Shown: positions 14,356 to 20,901 of the stretch, in pieces
Position numbering within the stretch: position 1 is the stretch's first letter
Layout: the number at the start of each line of letters is the position of its first letter
IMG/VR virus record: IMGVR_UViG_3300032560_000885
Span: 1 to 25,058 of that record
Strand: one strand, 5' to 3'
From: a virus
DNA length: 25,058 nucleotides
Program-made: the position numbers and the translations under genes
The notes under the pieces: generated by a model
What the model saw: the letters and a program-made list of their open reading frames with translations, nothing else
Told to the model about the DNA's origin: nothing
Database searches by the model: none

Positions 14356-14716
14356 GCGTTACACCCAACGTCAGCTTACTAAAATATTTGTAGACCAAGC
14401 TGGTATTCCTATTGGCATGACTACTGACATGCAACGGCGCTGGTGGAAAAATCCCACAGATGCAAACAGTCTCAGATTAAGTTTAGCCGGTCTACAGTTT
14501 GTTAAAGCTAATCTTAAAATGCAAAGTTATGAATTTGCACTTTCAGAAGAACTATCTAATCGCAATTTACTTCAACTCGAACGGTTGTTTAAGGGCATGT
14601 ACTACTTGCTTAAACGACAAAAAATCATAGTATTTGAAGAAGAAGAAGCACTGATGCTGACATTGCACGGAAACGATTTAGTGTCGTATTTAGACAACAT
14701 AGAAACAAACGGTTGA
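14336..14716 (+). CDS. Conserved phage protein of unknown function
   Basis: About 126 residues from GTG 14336 (MTKSSPKRYTQRQL); GTG 14330 is also in frame. Helix-rich with RLSLAGLQFVKANLKMQSY, LSNRNLLQLERLFKGMYYLL, KIIVFEEEEALMLTLHGNDL. It overlaps the preceding gene by 20 nt. I recall this as a T4-like phage family; no biochemical role is known to me. Confidence 0.7.
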   Translation: MTKSSPKRYTQRQLTKIFVDQAGIPIGMTTDMQRRWWKNPTDANSLRLSLAGLQFVKANLKMQSYEFALSEELSNRNLLQLERLFKGMYYLLKRQKIIVFEEEEALMLTLHGNDLVSYLDNIETNG

Positions 14717-14741
14717 CCCCTAATACTCATTAATATATAAT
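14713..14741 (+). promoter_or_regulatory. sigma70-like promoter for the PD-(D/E)XK-like nuclease gene
   Basis: TTGACC (14713-14718), 17-nt spacer, TATAAT (14736-14741). The -35 overlaps the last codon and stop of the preceding gene. CGGTTGAC (14711-14717 region) and GTTAACCG (14751-14758 region) form an imperfect inverted repeat flanking the promoter, a possible operator. Confidence 0.75.
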
Positions 14742-14772
14742 TTACAGTTAGTTAACCGATTGGAATTATTAA

Positions 14773-15450
14773 ATGAAAAATATCAAAGAGATAACACGTA
14801 AGATTGCAGAAAACTCTGCAGAGATTAAGCGTCAAATGAAAAATAATTCCTTTGACCTTAAAAAATTCCACGGTGCGGATGCTCATGCAGGTGACCTATC
14901 TGCTTTTGTATTATCTGCAAAAGCATTTGATATTTTAGCAGCTGCACATATTGGTGCATTACCTTACCTTAAAGAAAAGCGCGGTGCAGATGGTATTTTT
15001 ATTAAAAACGGAAAAATAACAGAAGTAGAATTCAAAACGTCGTCGAGAACAATTAATACAGATAATTCATTTGTTACTAAACGTGGAGCAATTTATCTAA
15101 CTAAAGAAGACAATAAACTGCTCGAGTGCGTTAAAAAAAGTGAATGTGTAAAGTTGGAATCGGCGTTTACTGCATCTTTTGGTGATATACAATATGAATC
15201 CAATTTGCAATCAAAATGTAGAGATACTTATCTGATTGCATTTGATGAACATACAAATCAAATTATTGATTGCTTTATGCTCACCGGAGATATCGTTGTT
15301 GATTATTTACAAACAAGTAATTCGATTAAGTTAGGAACCTTTATCAAACATGGCAAACAAGTGGCACTTGAATCGGGACCAGTAATTGGATATGCACAGT
15401 GGAAGAAAGCACTCGGGGTTACATTGCCATTAAAAAATACCTGGCAATAA
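14773..15450 (+). CDS. Putative PD-(D/E)XK-fold nuclease (restriction-endonuclease-like)
   Basis: 225 residues, more AT-rich than neighbours. KRGADGIFIKNGKITEVEFKTS (split: D73 in GADGIF; E86-F87-K88 in EVEFK) fits the Asp-x(n)-Glu-x-Lys catalytic signature of type II restriction enzymes and related nucleases. Before it a helical part includes HGADAHAGDLSAFVLSAKAF; after it are Cys residues at about 119, 124 and 148. It has its own strong promoter and no overlap with neighbours, so it behaves as an independent unit. It could degrade host DNA, be a restriction relative, or move DNA like a free-standing homing enzyme. Function is inferred from one motif. Confidence 0.55.
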   Translation: MKNIKEITRKIAENSAEIKRQMKNNSFDLKKFHGADAHAGDLSAFVLSAKAFDILAAAHIGALPYLKEKRGADGIFIKNGKITEVEFKTSSRTINTDNSFVTKRGAIYLTKEDNKLLECVKKSECVKLESAFTASFGDIQYESNLQSKCRDTYLIAFDEHTNQIIDCFMLTGDIVVDYLQTSNSIKLGTFIKHGKQVALESGPVIGYAQWKKALGVTLPLKNTWQ

Positions 15451-15466
15451 TACAAAAATTATAATA

Positions 15467-16018
15467 ATGTTAAAAGAATCCTTATCAAAGTTTACTAAAG
15501 CAGACTACGCCAAGGTCAAACGCAGCAATATCACTCATGCAGAAAGTTTGATCATTGCAGTAGATGAACTTGATCGCTTAGTAGAACGTTACAATCGTAA
15601 TGAACATACTGCACAAACTGGCCGACTACTTCGAGATAGCATGGACCATTGGATACGTCGTTATCATGGATATGTAATTGAGGGCGGTATTGGAGCCCAT
15701 TATACAGAAGTAGGAGTCGATTTAAAGAATTGTATTTTTGAACATGTTATTCCTGCAGCTAAGGTCCGCGACATGTTAATACAAGGTATATTAACAACTG
15801 CCCAGGCGCTGAATACCCCCACTTGTTTTATTAGTAAATCCAACGATCGGTTATTACGTGAACATAAGCGAGTGAGTTCAAGTCCCGATTATTGGCAATT
15901 CTTTAAACGCTACAATGTCTTTGATACTACTACAAAGTTTACAACTCACACAGGTAAAGAGATTGATATTAACAAATGGACCTTGCAAGACCATTTTAAC
16001 CTTTTTGGAATTGTATGA
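15467..16018 (+). CDS. Conserved phage protein of unknown function
   Basis: 183 residues. N-terminal helices (KADYAKVKRSN, ESLIIAVDELDRLVERYNRN), then YHGYVIEGG, then NCIFEHVIPAAKVRDMLIQG and a loop TPTCFISKSNDRLLREHKRV. The EHVIPA segment recalls the start of an HNH-type site, and H-N spacing in the loop might continue it, but the full motif is not clear. It ends by overlapping the ATPase-acetyltransferase start (ATGA). Confidence 0.7.
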   Translation: MLKESLSKFTKADYAKVKRSNITHAESLIIAVDELDRLVERYNRNEHTAQTGRLLRDSMDHWIRRYHGYVIEGGIGAHYTEVGVDLKNCIFEHVIPAAKVRDMLIQGILTTAQALNTPTCFISKSNDRLLREHKRVSSSPDYWQFFKRYNVFDTTTKFTTHTGKEIDINKWTLQDHFNLFGIV

Positions 16019-17067
16019 GCTACTTAGAAGAAATTAAAAAGAAGTACGATATCACAGATCATAAAGAAGCTAAGGTTAAAATACCCGAGCTTCCTACTAA
16101 TGGCATTGTACTCATAGTAGGTACTAGCGGCTCAGGTAAAAGCACGATCTTGAACACATTAGGCAATAGCAATCAGATTCAATTTGATCCACGTACCGCA
16201 GTTATTGAAAATTTCTCTACTGCTGAACGTGGAGAAGAACTATTGCTTGCCTGCGGCCTGCGTACTATCCCTGCTTGGTTCCGTACACCCAACACACTAA
16301 GCAATGGTGAGCATCACAGATTTGTTATGGCCCTATGCTTAGATCAAGGAATCAATACCGTTGATGAATTTACCTCCGTAGTTGACCGCGATACTGCTAA
16401 AAGTCTTGCATTAAGTATTCGCAAGTTTTATGATCGACGTGGCACAACAGATCCATTGTATATTGCCAGTTGCCATAGAGATATCATTGAATGGTTGGAT
16501 CCTGAATACGTTTATGACACAGATCTCTGTGTCTTAGAAAACCGGAGGTCACTTCTTCGACTGGGGAGACGACCAGAACTTGCACTCACCATCAAAAGCT
16601 CAAGTGTCGACTATTGGAGATATTTCAGTAAGTATCACTATTTAGATACTGCTATCAGCAAGTCAGCACACTACTATGTCTTGTTGTTAGGTGATAAACC
16701 AATTGGCTTTCATGCCGCCATACATTCAACCAACAGAGATATTCATTCGTACTGGCGCGGTCATCGTACAGTGATCCTGCCAGAGTTTCAGGGTATGGGT
16801 ATAGGTACACGATTTAGTGATGCCGTTGCTGAAATATATGTTAGTCGTGGGCTACGCTACTTTAGCAAGACTGCACACCCTAGCTTTGGCGAGCATCGCG
16901 AAAATAGTCCACTTTGGAGACCTACGTCAATGAACAAGAAAAGCCGTGTGGGTAGCTATCTAAACAAGGATGGTACTGCTAGAAAGATGGCCGGATATGG
17001 TGGTACAACTACAGTCCGTGATGCTTACCGAGTATGCTACAGCCACGAATATTTGGGCAAAAAATAG
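16015..17067 (+). CDS. ABC-type ATPase fused to a GNAT acetyltransferase domain (COG2401-like)
   Basis: 350 residues, two domains. Residues 1-180: Walker A GTSGSGKST (36-44), ABC signature-like TLSNGEHHR (94-102), Walker B ending VDEF (115-119; D117, E118) with D-loop SVVDRD, and switch H154 (IASCHRD). Residues ~190-350: GNAT fold with motif A ILPEFQGMGIGTRF (254-267), where Q259-G260-x-G262-x-G264 forms the acetyl-CoA pyrophosphate loop. COG2401 is described as an ABC-type ATPase fused to a predicted acetyltransferase; its substrate is not known. The ATPase is soluble, without transporter partners. It is coupled to the preceding gene and ends the operon before the rubrerythrin promoter. Confidence 0.85.
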   Translation: MSYLEEIKKKYDITDHKEAKVKIPELPTNGIVLIVGTSGSGKSTILNTLGNSNQIQFDPRTAVIENFSTAERGEELLLACGLRTIPAWFRTPNTLSNGEHHRFVMALCLDQGINTVDEFTSVVDRDTAKSLALSIRKFYDRRGTTDPLYIASCHRDIIEWLDPEYVYDTDLCVLENRRSLLRLGRRPELALTIKSSSVDYWRYFSKYHYLDTAISKSAHYYVLLLGDKPIGFHAAIHSTNRDIHSYWRGHRTVILPEFQGMGIGTRFSDAVAEIYVSRGLRYFSKTAHPSFGEHRENSPLWRPTSMNKKSRVGSYLNKDGTARKMAGYGGTTTVRDAYRVCYSHEYLGKK

Positions 17068-17068
17068 T

Positions 17069-17097
17069 TTGTTCTATTAATAGAAATACTATATAAT
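17069..17097 (+). promoter_or_regulatory. sigma70-like promoter for rubrerythrin with a palindrome in the spacer
   Basis: TTGTTC (17069-17074), 17-nt spacer, TATAAT (17092-17097). A perfect 14-nt palindrome, TTCTATTAATAGAA (17072-17085), overlaps the -35 and spacer and is well placed for a dimeric repressor. Confidence 0.75.
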
Positions 17098-17125
17098 GTT
17101 TTAACTTAATTAATTTGGAGACAAT

Positions 17126-17575
17126 ATGTCAATTACACTAGAAAACTTAAAATCGGCCTTTGCTGGAGAGTCACAAGCATTTACAAAGTATATGTATTTT
17201 GCCAAAATCGCTCGCGCAGAAGGCCACGAAGATATTGCAAAGCATTTTGAACACACCGCTGGACAGGAACTATTACATGCACACGGTCATTTAGAATTGT
17301 TAGTAGGTAAGCCAACCACTGCTGAATGTTTGCAAATGGCTATCGCCGGCGAAACAGAAGAATACACTCACATGTACCCAACAATGCTTAAAGAAGCAGT
17401 TGAAGAAGGTAATATCGTTGCTGCACTTGAAGCACAAACACAAATTGACGAAAGCAAAGCTCACGCAAGTGAATTTACTGCTATTCTTGCCAAAGCAGAA
17501 AAACGTTTTGCAGCCTTGGCTCGAGTAGAGAAGCGTCATGCAGAAGCATATCAAACTAAATTGGAGACACTATAA
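17126..17575 (+). CDS. Rubrerythrin-type diiron protein lacking the rubredoxin domain
   Basis: This 149-residue four-helix ferritin-like protein has diiron ligands at family positions: E15 in AFAGESQAFTKY, E48 and H51 in GQELLHAH, E76/E79 in AIAGETEEY, and E135/H138 in VEKRHAEAY. Rubrerythrins reduce hydrogen peroxide and protect against oxidative stress, taking electrons from rubredoxin. The usual C-terminal rubredoxin domain is absent but is encoded by the next gene, overlapping by one base. Own promoter with possible operator; ribosome site GGAG before ATG 17126. Confidence 0.92.
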   Translation: MSITLENLKSAFAGESQAFTKYMYFAKIARAEGHEDIAKHFEHTAGQELLHAHGHLELLVGKPTTAECLQMAIAGETEEYTHMYPTMLKEAVEEGNIVAALEAQTQIDESKAHASEFTAILAKAEKRFAALARVEKRHAEAYQTKLETL

Positions 17576-17706
17576 TGGAACAGCATATTTGTATCGTATG
17601 TGGACATGTCCACGATGAAGCAGTAGAAGGCGCATGGGATTCATTGCCAGAAACATTTGAATGCCCAGAGTGTGGTTGCGGTAAAGAAGATTACACAACA
17701 ATGTAA
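17575..17706 (+). CDS. Mini-rubredoxin, electron donor partner of the rubrerythrin
   Basis: A 43-residue protein, MEQHICIVCG at the start and FECPECGCGK near the end. The two Cys-x-x-Cys-Gly knuckles (C6/C9 and C30/C33) would bind one iron, as in the rubredoxin domain that ordinary rubrerythrins carry at the C-terminus. Its ATG shares an A with the rubrerythrin TAA (TAATG), so both are made from one mRNA. A terminator follows directly, closing a two-gene operon. Confidence 0.88.
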   Translation: MEQHICIVCGHVHDEAVEGAWDSLPETFECPECGCGKEDYTTM

Positions 17707-17731
17707 TCTGTAGCATAAAAACAACACCCTT

Positions 17732-17757
17732 AACCCCCTGTTTTTAGGGGGTTTTTT
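17732..17757 (+). terminator. Rho-independent terminator after the rubrerythrin operon
   Basis: Stem AACCCCCT (17732-17739) with AGGGGGTT (17746-17753), loop GTTTTT, then a T run to 17757. Confidence 0.93.
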
Positions 17758-17773
17758 GTACTTAAAATTTTGG

Positions 17774-17802
17774 TTTACCATTAATTACCAAAATGCTATA
17801 CT
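17774..17802 (+). promoter_or_regulatory. sigma70-like promoter of the 17833-18320 genes
   Basis: TTTACC (17774-17779), 17-nt spacer, TGC then TATACT (17797-17802). Downstream box GTTGTTATAGTGAA resembles that of the promoters at 19084, 22100 and 22459. Confidence 0.7.
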
Positions 17803-17832
17803 GTTGTTATAGTGAATAACAAGGAGCAGACC

Positions 17833-18111
17833 ATGCAAGTACAAGTAAAAGACATTATTCGTTCTTACGATTTCAAGCCAATGGTTAACAGAGAAGATTG
17901 CTTTGTTGAAGGCGAAGTATTGGATCGTAACGATAGCACTCGTGGTTACCAAGCATATAAAATCCGTGTTACTAAAGATGTGTTTGATGGCAAAGAGTTT
18001 ACTGAAGTTGGTTACAAAAATACAGGTAACCGTGTTGGTGAGATCGTGTTCGTTCCTTGGAAGGTTAGCTTTATGGAATACCAAGGTCGTATTATCAACT
18101 TGTCAAGATAA
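17833..18111 (+). CDS. Small phage protein of unknown function
   Basis: 92 residues from ATG 17833, which follows AAGGAG at 17821-17826; an in-frame GTG at 17812 lies in the promoter region. The product (DIIRSYDFKPMVNREDCFVEG, YKIRVTKDVFDGKEF, VGEIVFVPWKVSFMEYQGRI) looks like a small beta-barrel. Codons look well adapted. Role unknown. Confidence 0.8.
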   Translation: MQVQVKDIIRSYDFKPMVNREDCFVEGEVLDRNDSTRGYQAYKIRVTKDVFDGKEFTEVGYKNTGNRVGEIVFVPWKVSFMEYQGRIINLSR

Positions 18112-18122
18112 GGAGAAGCAAA

Positions 18123-18320
18123 ATGGCTTACAACAGAAAAAATCATGTGATCCAAACAGCAGATGCCATCTGCGAAGACATGGGTTACGACAACTACGCA
18201 GAATTTGAAGCCGACGACATTGAATACATTGGTATGGAATGTCAGTGCAATTTCAAAGATGTTTGTGAAATACTCAACATTCCGTTGCCTGCATCGTTGG
18301 GCCCAGTAATGGCAGGATAA
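18123..18320 (+). CDS. Small acidic phage protein
   Basis: 65 residues, acidic, preceded by AAGGAG. It contains DADAICEDM-like helices and four Cys (C17, C40, C42, C48 region), ending DVCEILNIPLPASLGP. The Cys cluster might bind a metal. No family recognised. It is followed by the structured intergenic element. Confidence 0.7.
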   Translation: MAYNRKNHVIQTADAICEDMGYDNYAEFEADDIEYIGMECQCNFKDVCEILNIPLPASLGPVMAG

Positions 18321-18435
18321 GGCTGTAATGGGGCCGTGCGGTCCCTGGGGAGCCTTGATACCCCAGAATACGAAGCGAGTCAATTTTTGCTGGTGGTTGC
18401 GACTCACAAACCTAAAACCAGCACTTTTTAACTAA
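18319..18435 (+). ncRNA. Candidate structured RNA leader / attenuator
   Basis: This GC-rich 117-nt gap has several pairing blocks: AAGGCT (18319-18324) with AGCCTT (18351-18356); GGGGCC with GGTCCC around a GTGC loop (about 18330-18345); CTGGGG (18345-18350) with CCCCAG (18361-18366); GAGTC (18377-18381) with GACTC (18401-18405); and TGCTGGTGGTT with AACC...ACCAGCA (18388-18423). Some pairs cross or compete, allowing pseudoknots or alternative folds. It ends in a terminator-like stem. No known riboswitch class recognised. The same stretch also holds a 35-codon frame from ATG 18328. Confidence 0.45.
18388..18430 (+). terminator. Terminator-like hairpin at the end of the structured gap
   Basis: TGCTGGT (18388-18394) pairs with ACCAGCA (18417-18423), GGTT with AACC inside it, followed by C and TTTTT (18425-18429). 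It lies directly before the ribosome site of the next gene, so it could be an attenuator rather than an operon end. Confidence 0.5.
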
Positions 18436-18445
18436 GGAGATGTTG

Positions 18446-18634
18446 ATGTCAAAATGTCAAACTATTGCCGAGTACAAAGAAATGGTACGCAACATGCCCG
18501 TGCAAGAATTAATGGGCTTAGCCGATACCTACAACGATTGTCAAAGCCCAGGGGTCAACGACGTTGTTATCCGCGACATTCTCAACAACGAAGTTGAGCG
18601 TCGTATTAATAACTGGGAAATCGCAGAAGTATGA
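18446..18634 (+). CDS. Small helical phage protein
   Basis: 62 residues from ATG 18446, which is 6 nt after TAAGGAG (18433-18439); ATG 18440 abuts it. Sequence features: KCQTIAEYKEMVRNM, LMGLADTYNDC, VVIRDILNNEVERRINNW, all probably helical. It overlaps the next gene by ATGA. Expression may depend on read-through of the hairpin just upstream. Function unknown. Confidence 0.75.
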   Translation: MSKCQTIAEYKEMVRNMPVQELMGLADTYNDCQSPGVNDVVIRDILNNEVERRINNWEIAEV

Positions 18635-18759
18635 ACTACGAGCTAACGACTTGGGGCAACCGCGACACAGGCGAAATACACTATCTGGTAGATGGCGTAG
18701 AAGTTAGTAAAGCCGAATACGATCGCTGTTTTGCAGAGTACCAAAATGCAAGAGGGTAA
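18631..18759 (+). CDS. Small hypothetical protein
   Basis: 42 residues, MNYELTTWGNRDTGEIHYLV..., starting in ATGA overlap with the gene before and ending inside the next gene. Beta hairpin then helix (KAEYDRCFAEYQ). Kept because the frame fills the gap exactly and is coupled on both sides; function unknown. Confidence 0.65.
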   Translation: MNYELTTWGNRDTGEIHYLVDGVEVSKAEYDRCFAEYQNARG

Positions 18760-19087
18760 TCTGTTTATCATGGCCTGGGACTGCAATGGTCTTGAGGCTG
18801 TGGTTAATATTACAGATCTTGAAAAAGAAGCTACTTGGGCAACTCTGCAAGACAAGGAACCTTCAAAAAAAATTAGCCATATTGTAAATTACCTAATGAC
18901 GCGAGCTCGTGCAAATAGTCAAAGACACTACGAAATCTATACTATGAATGTTCAAGAAGGACTTACAGACGAAGATATTCGCGGTATGTTTGAAAACGAT
19001 CCGCAAGGTAGTGCTGACTTAATTCGTGATCGTGGTAATAAGATATATAGCGATCGCAGAGATGCAACAGCGGTAAAGATTGTTTGA
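18746..19087 (+). CDS. Conserved T4-like phage protein of unknown function
   Basis: 113 residues from ATG 18746; an in-frame TTG at 18731 is less likely. It contains FIMAWDCNGLEAVVNITDLEKE, IVNYLMTRARANSQRHYEIY and EDIRGMFENDPQGSADLIRDRG, an arrangement I recall in many T4-like marine phages. It overlaps its upstream neighbour by 14 nt and is followed by a promoter, so it ends an operon. No function known to me. Confidence 0.8.
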   Translation: MQEGNLFIMAWDCNGLEAVVNITDLEKEATWATLQDKEPSKKISHIVNYLMTRARANSQRHYEIYTMNVQEGLTDEDIRGMFENDPQGSADLIRDRGNKIYSDRRDATAVKIV

Positions 19088-19112
19088 CCGTTAAAGATCA
19101 ATATTGTATAAT
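19084..19112 (+). promoter_or_regulatory. sigma70-like promoter for the MoxR-type ATPase
   Basis: TTGACC (19084-19089, overlapping the preceding stop), 17-nt spacer, TATAAT (19107-19112), then the downstream box AGTTGTATAGTAA, identical to that at 22488-22500. Confidence 0.85.
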
Positions 19113-19169
19113 AGTTGTATAGTAAGAAATAAGTTAAATTCCGTAGTTAAATTTTAATAGGAGTCGTAA

Positions 19170-20270
19170 ATGAGCGTTAGTGAAAATCGTACAGTTACCC
19201 CAAGTGAAACCCGTAGCCGTTTGTTACGTGCTTTCAAAGTAAAACGTCCAGTATTCTTGTGGGGTCCTCCAGGCGTAGGTAAATCAGAATTGGTAGCAGA
19301 CTTGACTCAAGAATTAGGCGGCCTGTGCATTGACTTGCGTCTAGGTCAGATGGAGCCGACAGATTTGCGTGGTATTCCGTTTTATAACAAAGACAACGGT
19401 AAGATGGATTGGGCTGAGCCTATCGACTTGCCAACTGCCGAAATGGCCAAAGAGTATCCAGTTATCACTTTGTTCTTGGACGAAATGAACGTAGCGGCAC
19501 CTGCTGTTCAAGCTGCAGCGTATCAGTTGATTTTGAACCGTCGTCTAGGTAAGTATCATTTGCCAGACAATGTTGTAATTGTTGCGGCTGGTAACCGTGA
19601 ATCAGATAAAGGTGTAAGTTTCCGTATGCCAATGCCTTTAGCAAATCGTTTCGTACACTTAGAAGTACGTGCAGACTACGATTCATGGAACGAGTGGGCA
19701 GTTAAGCATCGTGTACATAAAGACGTTGTAGGTTACATCGGCTTCGCTAAACAAGACTTGATGGACTTTAACCCACGTTCAAGTTCACGTGCTTTTGCTA
19801 CACCACGCTCATGGAGCTTCGTATCAGAGTTCTTGTATGATGAAGATGCTACAGATGCAGAATTGAGTGATTTGATTGCCGGTACTGTAGGCGATGGTTT
19901 GGGTGTTAAGTTTATGGCACACCGTAAGGTAGCTGGACAAATGCCTAACCCAAGCGATATTTTAGCTGGTAAAGTAAAAGAGTTGAAGGTTAAGGAAGTA
20001 TCAGCAATGTACTCATTGACTGTTAGTATGTGCTACGAATTGCAGGATAGCTATGCCAAACTAGGCAAAGAAAAGATCGGCGAATGGCATGAACAAGCAG
20101 ATAACTTCTTCAGATTTATGATGGATAATTTTACCACTGAGTTGGTTGTTATGGGAGCTCGCGTAGCTTTGACAACCTATAATCTTCCACTAGTACCAGG
20201 TAAGTTGAAGAACTTTGATGAGTTCCATAAGCGTTACGGCAAGTATATTATTGCTGCAGGCGGTAAGTAA
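19170..20270 (+). CDS. MoxR-type AAA+ ATPase
   Basis: A 366-residue AAA+ protein: Walker A WGPPGVGKSE (31-40), Walker B TLFLDEMN (100-107), sensor 1 AAGNRESDKG (139-148), and RMPMPLANRF (152-161) with candidate arginine finger. This is the MoxR/AAA_5 pattern; family members act as chaperone-like ATPases on a partner with a von Willebrand A domain. Such a partner is encoded at 22518. The C-terminal third (from about 190) is helical and specific to this group. It has its own strong promoter and an AGGAG ribosome site, implying high expression. The remodelled target is unknown. Confidence 0.9.
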   Translation: MSVSENRTVTPSETRSRLLRAFKVKRPVFLWGPPGVGKSELVADLTQELGGLCIDLRLGQMEPTDLRGIPFYNKDNGKMDWAEPIDLPTAEMAKEYPVITLFLDEMNVAAPAVQAAAYQLILNRRLGKYHLPDNVVIVAAGNRESDKGVSFRMPMPLANRFVHLEVRADYDSWNEWAVKHRVHKDVVGYIGFAKQDLMDFNPRSSSRAFATPRSWSFVSEFLYDEDATDAELSDLIAGTVGDGLGVKFMAHRKVAGQMPNPSDILAGKVKELKVKEVSAMYSLTVSMCYELQDSYAKLGKEKIGEWHEQADNFFRFMMDNFTTELVVMGARVALTTYNLPLVPGKLKNFDEFHKRYGKYIIAAGGK

Positions 20271-20301
20271 GATTCACTAGCATCATAAATGGGAGGCATT
20301 C

Positions 20302-20586
20302 GTGAGATATAAGACCTTCCTACTTTTAACGGCACTACTGCTAAACGGTTGTGCCGTTCCTATGTTTATAGCAGGTGTAGCCAGCGTAGGAGTAAATGAA
20401 TCAACAGGTCGTACTGTGTCGGATCATGTAGTAAGTGGAGCGACGGGACAGGATTGTAGAATAGCAAGATCGTTTGAAGGTCGAGATATTTGCCAAGGCA
20501 ATACAGTTGCACCTACTTTATCGGTAACAGAGTCAAAGTATCAGTCATCGTCGACAGCAGAGATTACAGCAAGGTATAACAAGTGA
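20302..20586 (+). CDS. Small lipoprotein
   Basis: 94 residues from GTG 20302 after a GGGAGG ribosome site. MRYKTFLLLTALLLNGC is a lipoprotein signal peptide with C17 as the lipidated cysteine. The mature part contains VGVNESTGRTVSDHVVSG and GQDCRIARSFEGRDICQG, with two Cys that could pair; this resembles small lipoproteins of Gram-negative bacteria. It supports a Gram-negative host. Possible role in envelope interaction or superinfection exclusion is inference. Confidence 0.8.
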   Translation: MRYKTFLLLTALLLNGCAVPMFIAGVASVGVNESTGRTVSDHVVSGATGQDCRIARSFEGRDICQGNTVAPTLSVTESKYQSSSTAEITARYNK

Positions 20587-20627
20587 AGGTAACTCGGTTA
20601 GATCGGCGCCACACTTGCTATAATATT

Positions 20628-20900
20628 ATGAAGTATCACGTAGAAACTGAGTATGATTTTATGGGCGGGAGTGAACCCAGGATAGAAAAGTTTAAAGAAT
20701 GGCGTAATTGGTGCCACGAAGTGTTTGGTCCAGGTTGCGAAACTAAGTGGATTGTAATCCGTGCAAAGCCAGCTGGCAATGAAGGTCAGTGCCGGATGGA
20801 ATCAACGACTCGTTGGGCTTGGCATACAGAAAAAGATGAAATGCGTTTATATTTTAAAGATGATGAAACGCTAAGTGCGTTTATGTTGCAGTGGGGGTAA
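20628..20900 (+). CDS. Small phage protein with C-terminal Trp-Gly motif (member 1)
   Basis: 90 residues from ATG 20628; GTG 20583, overlapping the lipoprotein stop, would add 15 residues encoded by a stretch containing TGCTATAAT and is the alternative. The C-terminus MRLYFKDDETLSAFMLQWG aligns with the ends of the next two proteins. WRNWCHEVFGPGC and a WHTEKDE turn precede it. T4-like phages carry many short proteins ending this way; role unknown. The final TGG GGG codons act as the ribosome site of the next gene. Confidence 0.75.
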   Translation: MKYHVETEYDFMGGSEPRIEKFKEWRNWCHEVFGPGCETKWIVIRAKPAGNEGQCRMESTTRWAWHTEKDEMRLYFKDDETLSAFMLQWG

Positions 20901-20901
20901 T

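Noticed and set aside
18345-18366. preQ1-I riboswitch reading of the CTGGGG...CCCCAG hairpin
   Set aside because: The stem resembles preQ1-I and would fit a deazaguanine phage, but the A-rich AAAACAA/AAAACTAA tail and the conserved loop are missing and the downstream gene is not a queuosine gene.
18012-18407. 131-codon open frame on the - strand across 18123-18320 and the structured gap
   Set aside because: Opposite to two genes with good ribosome sites; its composition follows the shadow of their codons.
18328-18440. tRNA or tmRNA in the structured gap
   Set aside because: No acceptor stem, no 7-base anticodon loop and no TTCGA T-loop can be laid out.
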